The translations under genes were made by a program, and so were the position numbers. DNA of 64,000 nucleotides from Triops longicaudatus (lineage: Eukaryota > Arthropoda > Branchiopoda > Notostraca > Triopsidae): assembly GCA_022885665.1 (NCBI GenBank), contig JAGQDJ010000119.1:105654-169653 (forward strand), read 5' to 3'. Of this stretch, positions 27,601-39,600 are shown piece after piece. Position 1 is the stretch's first letter, and the number at the start of each line of letters is the position of its first letter. The notes under the pieces were generated by a model. That model saw only the letters and a list, made by a program, of their open reading frames with translations. It was not told the origin of the DNA and made no database searches.

Positions 27601-30600
27601 TTCGTGAAAGCATTAAATTTTCAATGTTGAAATCCAGATTGTCTGGCAAGGCTGCTTTCATAATTGACTTTTTTCCGTGCGTGACTAGGTTTTGGCTGCT
27701 GAAGTTTTGAGCCTATTGAGTAACATCGAGAGTCTCAGAGATTCTGAAACCGAAGAGGAAGAGTCTGCCATGAGCTTACCGTCATCGTTACAAGAGCGTT
27801 TTAGCGACGCCTCTATGCTGTGTAGCACCATACCTGGGGAGTTGGAAGCCCGAGGCGAATATCTCGATTTGCAGTTCAATCTGCGAATTGAGCACGACTC
27901 GGTGGTGCGCCAGTTAAGATCGTGGCAAGAAGAAGCTTCCCTTAAACTGTGCACTGAACCAGATGGAGTCGATTTTGCCAACGCTGAACGCGATCTTCAA
28001 GAGCACAAAGCCTACTTTGAAAGCAGTGCCAAAACCGATCAACTTCTGGAAGAGATGCAAAAGCTGACCGATAAGATATGGCCGTCGCTAACACCAGAAT
28101 TGCAAGAAGATCTGCTGCGAAGCCAACAAGGGTTGATCCAATCTGTTAAGAGCTCACAGAATGCTGCAAAAGACCAACAAATGCGTTTGGAAAGTCATGT
28201 AGAAGTCTGGAAGCAATTACAAGAACAGTACGACAAAGCACAGTCCAGTATTGCTGCCTCATCACAAATCGACAATGACCATGCCAGCAACACAACGTCA
28301 TTGAAGGCTCTTATTGCGAAGATTGAACAAAGGCATACCGAATTCCAGGTGGGTAATTTATACAGCTGTTATCCATAACTTCGAAATATGTTGAGTTTTA
28401 CTCAGTATTTTTAATAGCGATTTTAAATCACAATGGTTGTAAGAATACAACCTGCGAGTATTAGCTTAGAAACTTTAGTGTTCCGAACGAGATTTAAGCG
28501 ATTTCATATGGAAGTATGGGACTACTATTATTAGACAAGCTATCAGTTAATACTCTAATTCTGACATATCGCGAAAAAGGGACCTAGCCGTACTGTAACT
28601 GGATGATCTTACTTGCAAAGAATTGCTTTCACCATTGGTAATCGAAAACGGCTGGGGAAATATTATTGCATAATTGCCCACAGATGGCGTTTAATCTTTG
28701 TAAGATGGCGGAATTCAATAGTCGGTCACAAAATTTAATATTATTAATTATTCCGTTGGCTGGGTGCACAAAAGCGTTACAAATTTACAGTTGCATTTCG
28801 TCGGTTGTCAAAAGTGCAATGTTTGCGAATTGAAAACTGTGTTATCGGACATTCTAGTCGTAGTACCTTGCAAAAAGCGGAAACAAGTGTGAATGGAGGA
28901 CTACAAAATGTGCCAAAATGGACAATTCACGAAGATTGTTGCATCTTTGCAAACTTATCTAGCCAAAGTGGTGTAGACTAGGTTATAAGTATTATCTTTT
29001 ATTAAAAGTAGGATGTATTCTATGAACACGAGCAATTTTTCGTGGTTTCCGGTTAAGTTTATTACTTCCTTCAGAATTATGGTGCATTTTTTAACATTAA
29101 ACCTTTTCATATTCCCAGGCGCAGCAAACGGCTCTGGATGCGTTCGTAGACAGAGCCAAGGAAGTTGAATCACGTGCTGATGTTTCAAACCGTCAGCAAA
29201 TCCAGGGAATGACTGCAACTGTGACACAGAAATTCCGAGATGTCCAGCAAGCTTTCACGCAGCGAATTAAAGATTTAACTGGCTTAAGCGACATGTGGGA
29301 GGTACGCATGCATGTTTAGCTTTGCACTACTGTGTTTGCAATATAATTATACTAAATGAAAGCATCTTTGTGTGATCAGTGGCAAGGAAGTCCATTTTTT
29401 GTTCATTATCTAAACTGTGTTTTCTTTTCTTTTTGTGTTTTGTTTATGTTAACTAGACTTTGTTAAGCCGAATCAAGGCATTCGCTGCCAAATTGAACGG
29501 CTGCGACCAGGTTTTGCACAGCATTGACTTGGATAGTCGTTCCCGTTCGTTGCTAAACGAAACTCTCGCTCACCTCAAGGTTAGATGGACTGTACGTAAT
29601 TTGCGTGTGTTATTGTAAGGTTAACTTTGGATTTATGATGGGATTTAGGCTTTAGAGCGCGATATCCATCAGTTGGCTCCGCTACACCAGGAACTCCTTC
29701 ACACGGCAACCACCATCTTGGCGTACTTAGCACAAGCGTCGGAGGCCGAGCGCGTGGCTCTCCAAGCCGAATTGGATGCCCTCCGTGACCGCCATACCAG
29801 GTACAAAATCATTCAGCTTGTTTTCTTCCGCAGGGAAAAGCACTTGACTTTTTTGTTATGATAAGCATGTTAGAAACCGAGACGCAACCGTCGCAGACAG
29901 ACTTTCCTTTTATAAATAGCACCATTTGCCGGTTTGGTGTGGAAGTTTGCGTTCGTTTAGAAGCTACTGACGCCAGAGATGTCGTCATTGACATTTTTTC
30001 TCCCAAGCAACGCACCGGCCGCGTAGATTTGCCCCCTACTACCTCAAGAAGCACACATTCTATGTCCTTCCCGTCAGGCTAAAAATACGCATAATAAGGA
30101 CGGGAACGAAAAGTCGGGAGAGGACCCCGTTGGGTGTCGTTCTTTGCTTGAAACAGGGTTAGAGAAATTTGTAATTAGAGGACATGTCGTGCCGATGCTC
30201 AAATTAGATCAAGGCGGTACTATAGCCTTGCTGGCCTTGTATGGTCGGAAGGGTTAATGACAAACTGACAGCAACGCTAAATCTACTGTCTATTGAAGAT
30301 CTGTGACTTCTTTATGAAAAGGAAAGAAAAAAAAAGTTAACACGTAATTTTGCTGGGTAGCACAATTCTAGTTAACGTAAACTGAAGTAATGCAACAAGT
30401 TCAGAGATTTTGAACCCTTTGCGTATCTTTCTTTTTATTTCTGGCTTCCAGATGAGGGTTTGTTACCGGAAATGTTCAAAGCATGCTTTTGCGCTGTAAA
30501 TGTGCGTACACCATGTGTCATTAGTTGCTAAGCTCGGAGCCGCGTAGTAGAAGTAAAGGTCTTGTGTGAAAGTCACAAAAAAGCCACGTGACTATTTCCA

Positions 30601-33600
30601 CGAGCGAGAAAGTGGAAGCATGTCTGGGGCTCTCCCAGTCTGCATCTTCCGCGAAGCACCTCAGAAAGTCAGGAGCCAGTAAGGTTAAAAGGTTGAACGA
30701 TCGGGAGATCTTCGCCACGTTCATTCTTAGGCCTAAGACTAGCCAAAGTGCAATTTTAATTTGCCTTCTATCTGAAAATTGTCTTCTGCCTGCCTGTTGA
30801 CAGTCCTCAATTTTAGGTTTGGCAGCACTTTTCTATTTCTCTTGCCAACTTTGTCTCAAGGCAAGCCACGTGGTTATTGACATCTTTCGTTTGTGTTTGT
30901 TTCTTTTGCAGACTACTGGAAACAGTACAACGGAGGATTAGTGACACGGAACAAGAGTTGCAAATCTTGGACCGCACTTCCGTACGCGTTTCAGAACTAC
31001 AAACCGCGTGGGCCGCTTTGAAACCGGAAGTCCTTGCAGTGGACGCGTGGTTGACGGACCCATCTTCCCTAGACGTGCATTTACAGGTGAGAAAAAAGTG
31101 TGGGCGGCATGTAAACCCAGTTTTTCAGAGGCCAAGAACAGCCAGGACATTATTTTTGCGGGCGTCGTTTTTCGCATGAAGCTGAATTTCTTGACGCCGC
31201 GCGCGATTCTGTTGTCTGGCGGCACGCTGCCAATAACTGTTTTTGGCGCAGTTTCCTGCGCGCTTTCGACTTAACGCGTGCCACATAGCACTATAGCCTG
31301 CCATATTTGGGTCCTCAGACTAAACGGCAGTTGTAGGAAAATGAAAATAGCTTCAGCTGCACTCTTGAAGGTGCTCCTAGTACATTTCTATATGCGTATG
31401 GTATTTGGGGCGTGGCTCGGGCTAATGGTACAAAGGCGCGGTAGTTGTGCCTTTGACTGCATTCGAAGCTCGACCTGCTGGTTACGCAGATGTCGATAGA
31501 CACGACACAGAACGACAGGTAAAAAAAAAAAGACAAATTCCGCAGGTACCGGTAAGTTTTCTCATCCGTACTCCCGGCTTGACGTTCCCAAGGTCAAGGG
31601 ACAAGGCCAGAACCAAACTGGCATTGGGCTTCGATTTCAGCTTACGCCGCTGGTACTGAGCTGGCAAAAATTACTCATCGATCGGCTTCATTTTGGGGGA
31701 CTTTCTTGAAGCCGTGGCGGTAAAAATAAAAGAGAGAAAAGAAATTCCCTCGAGACCTTGCCATGTGACTTCCCTGACTCATGGCAGCGCTGGCAAGAGA
31801 CGGCGGGCATCACACGGAGTGCTTTTACCGTTCATATTGATCCTAGGGCGGGCGCCTCGTCGTTAACAGTGAAATTGTCTTTTCTTCATTTCCAGAGGCT
31901 TTGTTACTTGCTCGTTTGACAAGTGGTTGACGCAATGTGTTGTCGGACTCGGACTTTTAATGGACCTTTGCCAATGTTTTGTTACAGGATTTACGAAGCC
32001 GCATTGAGCAGTTGAAAAAGCAGAGCAAGGAATTTGCAGCAGAGACGCGTTATCGGTATTCGGAGTTATCGCAAGCTCTCCCGAGTGACACTGAGCGTCA
32101 GGTAGGAGATGGTTGATCTGCAAAGCTGACTTTTTACTAACAAGCTTTTTCTCGTGGGGGGTTTGATGGGTATCCTTCAGTTTTCAAACTTGGAGATCCA
32201 AGAAGAGCAAGTCATGTCTTTGCTAGAGGAGAAAGATGTGGAGGTGAAGCGCGCGCGCACTGTGCGCTATGAGTACCAGCGCGGCGTCGAGCACGTCCAG
32301 ACCTGGATTTGTCAAGCAGAAGGTCGAGTTCAAGACCGCACTGCGGAGCCCCAGGCCCTGAAAGAATTTTTGCAAGTAATATGTCGTTTCAAGCTTGCCT
32401 AATTACGTTGTTGTCCTGCATGGAAATCATTTTGCGAGTGTAAAGTGAGTTAAGAGGAAGCAGAACTTTTGACAAGGTTGGTTTGGTTTTCAGGAGTTGC
32501 AATGCGAAATTGCCAGTATTTCTGAGCAAATGGAACGCGTGAATCGCAATGGTCAGCTCATTTGCGACCATACTCGGAATGAAAGTGAGCAGCAAATAGT
32601 GCGCTCAACGTTGTCTACGTTAACCGAACAATTACAACAAGTGAAGAATTGGTTGGAATCCAAGAAATTACAGGTGGGTATTTTTCTTTTTATTCGAAAT
32701 TATTTCTGAAAAGGCGAGAAGTTTTAAATCCTTTAACTTGTGAAAAAAAAATCCGGAACTGAAGGGGTTAATATGGTGAGTCAGACTAACCTAGTCCGAC
32801 CACGCTTCTGGGATGAGACACGAGGGGTGGGAGAAGGGTGACTAGGGAGGAAATCAATGTTACATGATGTCATTGGGTGACGTTGCAGGTGGGAGACTCA
32901 CTGGATTCGTGGCAACGCTTTTTGCAAATGTATCAAGTCGTTAAAGTCTGGGTGGAAGAAAAACGCGTGTTTTTGGACGAGCCATTACACATCACCAGCT
33001 TGAGCCAGGCCAGGATTAAGTTACAGGATTACACGGTACTTACCATATGGACTACACGAGCATTGTATACTGAAGACCTCCCTGTCTGTTTCTTTAGACG
33101 GCCGTTAAAAGTTGCAAGCATGTGACCCGGACGGTAAGTGATATGGGCAAAGAATTGAATCGTATTTCGCAAGTGTCAAATGCCGGAGCGTTAGTTGACC
33201 ATATGGCGGATGCCGAGCAAAGCAAGATTCAGGTGGAGAAATTATTACAAGAGCGGGTAAGTTGATAGCTCCGACACTTTTGGCAGCGATATACTAAAGC
33301 ACGGGCTGGAGTGTTTGACGTGGTCCAATTTTTTATATGTTTAGAATGCACTCTTGTTGGAAATGACTGAAGAATGGGAACAATGCGAGAAGAAATTAAA
33401 GGACGTGAAAGCGTGGGTAGAAAAATCCCAGCAAAATCTAGAAAATCCTTTGAACAGGAAACGTCCTCTGCGTGATCAACTCTCCATGCGAGAAAAGATT
33501 TTGGCCGAAATTGCTATCCAAAAGACAAAGATTCTCATGTCCATTGAAAAGCTCCAGGTAAGATGGGAGTTAAAGAACGTGGATGGCATGACTGTATTAC

Positions 33601-36600
33601 TTTGAAAAACAGGTTCACTTCCGCTCTGGAGTATCCGGAGATCCAGACATCTTCCATGCGAGCGACGACTTGCAGAAGTTGCTCGATGGATTGCAGGCTG
33701 AAGTTCGAGAGCAGAGTACGACTTTGGAAGCTGCAGTTGCACAACTGGATGCTCTTCAACAGGTGCGTTCGTTTTGCACGTTTTGCACGAAAGCATGCCT
33801 ATCCGGAAACATGATTGAATTTTAAAATGATGCGTGGTTTGATGTCGAAACACAGGAGATACAAAATTTGCGTCACCAAATCATCCAAGGAGAACAGCAA
33901 TTACGCATCGTTTCAAGTCCTGCATACGCCTCTGCTAACCGTGATAAAGCTGTGGCGGAACAAAATGTAAGTGCACATTTATTACGTTTGAATTAACCCA
34001 GTTGTGTCTTTAAAGAGACATTTAAAAAAGTCGATACCGTTGTGTAAATACTTAAACAAATGCTCGACTGCCCCATGCGCCTGCGAAGTTTGAAGGAGAC
34101 TTTGAGCTTTCCGATAGAAATTACAAAGGCAAGCAAAATTAGAAACATTAAAGACGCGAAAAAGTGGGAAAGGCAAAATTTTGATGGAGCGACTTTCGTG
34201 GCTTTTGGCGATGGCCCAGGAATAAAAACTCAGAAACACGTGATACTTCCTTTAATTATTTGCAAATAATTAATTTAATGGACACTTTGTCCATCGTTTA
34301 AGCACCAAAAGCTGATGCGTTCTTTCCTTACAGAACCCGGCCAGTCTTGACGACTTTTGGCAAGACTTTCATGGATTAAAATTTACAAGCCACTAAGTGC
34401 TGCAATTGTTTGCAACATCTGGAACGAATTTGGAGCCAAGTTAAGCTGCGGGTGTCGTTTCATCAAAAACATCGTCTCACTTTTAGCGAGCTCTTTGTAT
34501 ATTTTGGATTTCACGTCAGCACCTTCCTTCCTAAAAACAAAATCGTATACTTTAGTTCCTTATACCTTTAAAAGGTCTCTCGCTTTTTCTGACTAAAAAC
34601 CTTTTTATCTCTGCCTATTTCTATCCTTTGCCATTCATTTCTTTTCCTATCTCTAGTTTTCTGTACTTATTTTACTCGTTTATGGCCGTAACCCTTGTGG
34701 TTTAAGCGTTTTGAGTAGCATTTTTGCTTGAGCTTTACCTGTCGAAAAGGGTGGCGCTTGGAAGGGGCATTTTTTTTTCTTTTTCTTTTGGTTAAGGCTT
34801 TGGAGAAGACGAAATTTTCTATTTGGCTAATTTTATGTGTCTTTATTTTTTTTTCGCCAATTCCTACGTACCCCTCCCAACCTGTCATTTTGTTCCCCAT
34901 TTCATCCACATTCCTACCTTTCATATCTTCACCATTTCTGCTTTGGGACCACATCCTTGACACCTCGTCTTTATGCACCACCTTGCTGCTGCATTTTGTT
35001 GAGGGGCGCAAAATCCATTTCTTCACGTTGCCTACGAACTTTTGTTTGCATTTTGTGGGTCTTGGAACTGCAGAGCTGGAGAGAACGAATTGCAGCCCTA
35101 CAAACCAAAATGGCTGCCCGTCACGAACGTTGCAAATTGCTTTTACAGCGGGGAACCCCAGATTTTGAACCTTTAGAAACCTAGTCCGCAATCGTATTTT
35201 TTTACTGCTTTACCTTCTGCCATTTTTTTCTCTATGGCTCTTTGTTTGTTACGGTCACGAAATTGCGAGGGATTTTTTTATTGTTACAATGCTCGTTATA
35301 TTTTGAACCTATTGAACTCGCTTCCTTCGTGTCGACGATGTTTTTGTTAGAACGACATCTCCACCTCAGACTTAACTTGGTTGCACATTGGGCCCGTAGC
35401 TGTGAGAGAACGGACACGAACAGCTCAAGGGGGGGGGGGAGTTTTTAAGAAAAGTTAGATTTGTTATTTAGTTATTAAGCAGAGCAGATTTTCTACGGTA
35501 TTCTACGCTGTAATACGTTCTTTTTTGGGGAGGGATTGTAATATTTGATGCGTTGCTTGTGCTGATTGTGTTGGGGGATTGCCCTAGGCGTTGCAAGCCC
35601 AAATGGAGGCGTGTGGAAGACACATTCGCAGTCTTAAACAACAGTTGCAGCACATGGACCCATATCTTATTATTGATGATGGAGTTGAACTGACGGTTGC
35701 CAACACGGAATTGAGCCAAGTCCGAGCTCAGTTAGCTCAGATCAATCCTGGATTACTCACAGCACCCAACTCCGACAAACTCAGCTATGCAGATATCGCT
35801 GCCGGACGACGCAGTCCCAGCGTGTCTCGTCAGAACACATTCAACAATGATGCGGAAGAAGTCTCCACTTCCCAAGACAGTGATCAAGCCACGGTAGCAC
35901 CAGCTGTGGTCACACAGGAAGAAGTGGTTCCGCCTGCTCCTAGCGCTCCTAAACTCACACTGAAGATTGAACAACGAGTAAAACATCCCAGTGAATCGGA
36001 TTCGTCGCCCAAGAGTCCTGGTCGCTCCCGTTGGGAAATTGAAGAAATGCGCAGAGCTAAAGTTGCTGAAGAAATCGCTGCAGCCGTACTGCAAGCACAA
36101 CAGCAGCAAGCGCAACCCAAACCCGTTGAGACGCAAGCTAGCCAGTTAGTCCAGAAAGAAGAAAAACCCTCCAAGGTCACAGTGGCAAGTCCTAGCCAAG
36201 CCGTGCATAAACCGAGCTTCCAACGTAGACAGCGCGGACTTGGAACGCCTCAACGCAATTTACCTACCGATATTCCTTCAAGCCATTCGGGAAGCCGAGA
36301 TCCAGCCCCGAAGCCGTGTCTGCCAGAATTGACCAAAGGTTTCTCGTCCGATACCGAAACTACGGAAGAAGTTGTTCAGCAGGTTGAAGTCGTTCCGACG
36401 GTTCCTGTAATTGAACAGAGCGTACCATTGCAAGCGCCTGCGCCCATCGAGACCCAAGAACCTGTTCCGAAAACTAAACCGCTCCGTCGCAAGCAACAGT
36501 CGCAGCAGCAGGCTTCCATTGAAATTGGCCATACGCCGGAAGTAATGGAACAGGAAGTGCCCGTTCGTCAACAACAAGCGATTCAACAACGCCCTGACCG

Positions 36601-39600
36601 CTCGTCGAGCCCGATGTGGAATCGTGGTGGTAGTGGTCTCTCGTATGCTGACATTCTTCGCGGTAAAGCGTTGAATTTGTACCATCGTGGTTTAGCTGGG
36701 GTCATTTTGGACACCCAGACCTCACCACCTTCATCGGACTCGGAAAATTCTGCTGCAAGTGGTCCGCATAAGGAACCCCACGAGGAGTTTGTTCAAGAAG
36801 CAGTTCAAACCCAAATCCAAGTTCTTCCCTCAGAAAATGTGCAACAATCGTCCAATCAATCGTGCGTGGAGATCGCCCATCAAGAAATCCACACCCAACA
36901 AATGGTAGAGCCGATGTCTTTCACGACTGTGACAACAACCGAAATTGTACAACCAGTCTTTTCCGAAGCTGACTATACAGCATTATTGCAGGCTGCACCC
37001 GAACAACAGAGCTATTTCAGTCAAACCACTTACACAATTCCGGCTACCACTGAACCAGCGGTTCAAATGCCTACCTTGGTGTGCTATACCGAACAACAAA
37101 CCTCGGATATCTCTTTCGGAGTTAGTGACGTTTTTCCGAGCTCGACTACCGTTGTATCCCAGGCCGACATTACTACAGTTCAATCAGTACCAGTCCAAGT
37201 ACCGTCTTCGTCTACTTCGGAAGTTCAAAGCACGCTGTTGGAACTCACTGTGGAATCCCATCAAAGTGGTTCCAACACCTCCCCGGGAAGAATGTCGTAC
37301 GCGCAAATCCTGGCCAGTGGACTCCAGCTGCCCTTGGTAGGAATTGCTACTACCTTAAAAAGCCCGCGAGAATCGTCCAGTTCCCTGTCACCCCGTTCTT
37401 CATCGGCAAGTAGCGGTACAGGTGCAGTAGCGGCTTCCAAACCAAGCGAATCTCTGCTGGCACCGGTTCAGGCTCCCCAGATCGTTTTGCGAGCAGGTTC
37501 CGAACCCCGTGAGCCTAGAAGCCGCACCCGTCAATTCAAGTTAAAATCCAAGAGTTTTGACGTTCGCGAAGAGGAAAAGGAACCCCAAGAACAGACTGAC
37601 AAACCTGGACAGAAAATTATTCCTGGTTTAGTATTCAAAGACCAGAAGAAGAAAACTCACCGGAAACGCAAAGGAGCGTCGCGAGGACCCTCGATGGACG
37701 TCGCATCAACCATTGACGAAGAGCAGAAAATTGATGCCCGTGCCCCGCAAGAAGTTGATCTTGAAGAAGTGGCCACCACCGTTGAAGCTGCTGAGTCTAA
37801 GGCTAGCACGCCTCCGGCCTTAGCGAGCCCAACTCGGGGCACTGAGCCGGAAATGACCAAAGCTATGATGACCTTTTATGGAATTTCTTCCGAAGACATT
37901 GAGCAGTTTATTAGCAGTAGGTCGCAAGACTCGGACGACGAACCGAACCAAGAACAGGGTAACGTGGCTGGAGAAGACAAGAAGAAACGCCGCAAGAAGC
38001 GTAGGAAGTCGACCAAACCTACCGAAGATGAAGACGAAATCGAAAAAGCGCTCCGGGAAATTGCCGACCTGGAACGAGCTAACAAAGGCGGTAAACTCTC
38101 CCACAAAGAAAGCCGCGAAACACCCGAACCTACTACAGCTACAACGGCCCAGCACCGCCGAAAATCCAAAGAATCGGTCTCTAGGTTAAGCGTTGAACCA
38201 CGCAAACCTGATACTGTGCCCGAAGAAGCCAAAGCACCCAGGGCAGCGAGAAAAATGCGCAAGGCCGCTTCTTTCGCGCACGAAACGGAGGTTACACAGA
38301 CCACTGCAACAGTAACGCTTCAGGTTCCGACAACCCAGGAAGAACCGGAACAAGGTCAAAATGTTTCCAAACAGCGCAGGAATCGTATCAAGAAGGCCAA
38401 ATCCGTTAGCTTCAACAAAGAAACTGGAGAAGGCTCGCGAATGACTGAAACGCTTGCTACAGTCGAAACGCCTACTGTTATTCAAGACAGTGCAGCAGAA
38501 ACAACTTTGTTGACTGTGGAAGCTAACTTACCGGAACCTGTACGATTGCCCATTCAGGTGGAAGAAATTGCTACCGTAACCATAGCGTCTGAACCTGAAC
38601 AGCCCGAAAGCAAAATCGTAGACTTGGAAAGCACATCCGTAAAAGCCATTGCAGAAGAGACCGTGGTAGAAGTTACGGAAACCCAACAAGCCGTGGAAGA
38701 TGACTTGGCCGCGCAAGAGGACGATTTCGTCATCCTGGACAAAGAAGACTTGGTAAAAGAAAGTGAAATACCCAAAGAACGCGAAGAACCCGATCAGAAA
38801 GTTTTCACAGAAGAACAAATCTCCAGCATTCAAAGTCTGGTGGAGGACGCCATTGCTACAACTGACAGCGCTCCGGCAGTAACCATTACTTTGCAAGACG
38901 CTGAGCAGTTTGAAGTTTTGCGTATAGAGACTCTTGCGCCACAAGAACTAAAGTTGAAACGCGAACTGTCTATTGAGGCGACCTCAGTGGAACATATTCC
39001 TATTGAAACCACAAACTCTTTCGAGAGATCTGCAAGCATCGATGTCCTTGAGGAGCCTATTGTATCAGAGACTCCTCTTGGTGTAGTGGTGGAATTACAA
39101 GCTTTCCTGGCTTCACGCACGCCAGAAGAACCCGCCATCGTAACCCTCGAAAACGTTGCGTCCTCCGTATCCAGTGCGGCTACCGATGTCCTGGCTACCA
39201 CACCAGCCGTGTTGGGACCTGTTGCTGTCGCCAGCGAACGGTCCGAGCCAGAGGTTATGCACGAAGAGGTCACAGTGCAGGATGCCTTGCCAAGCGCTGT
39301 GCATGAAGAACCAGCCCACGCTAGTGCACAACTAACGACACCATTAAGAAAGATTTCAGCTACTTCCCATACCACCTTTATCTCGGATGTGACCACCGTG
39401 CTTCTTAAAACGAATGACGCTGCGACTGAGCATGTCGACAGCAGTGCTTCTATAACCGTGTGCACCAATGTGCCTTTGGTTACGGACGAACCCATTGTAG
39501 TGGACAAAATTGCTCCCTTGGAGCCTATAGAAATACCAGCACCTACCGAAGTTATTACAGCACCCAGCGAGGAAAGTTCATTGCGGCGCGTATCGGTAAT

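Noticed and set aside
29858..30082. 74-codon frame in intron 58
   Set aside because: It has no spectrin character, no phase-compatible splice sites and no recognisable domain.
34667..35191. 174-codon minus-strand frame across the intron before exon 68
   Set aside because: The region is strongly pyrimidine-rich, leaving three frames open at once. The basic product is what a purine-rich complement would give, and no family is recognisable.
38830..39507. 225-codon open frame on the minus strand inside exon 68
   Set aside because: It is the antisense shadow of a Thr/Val/Glu-rich coding stretch. The Ser/Thr/Val-rich product has no domain, and the plus frame is open far beyond it.
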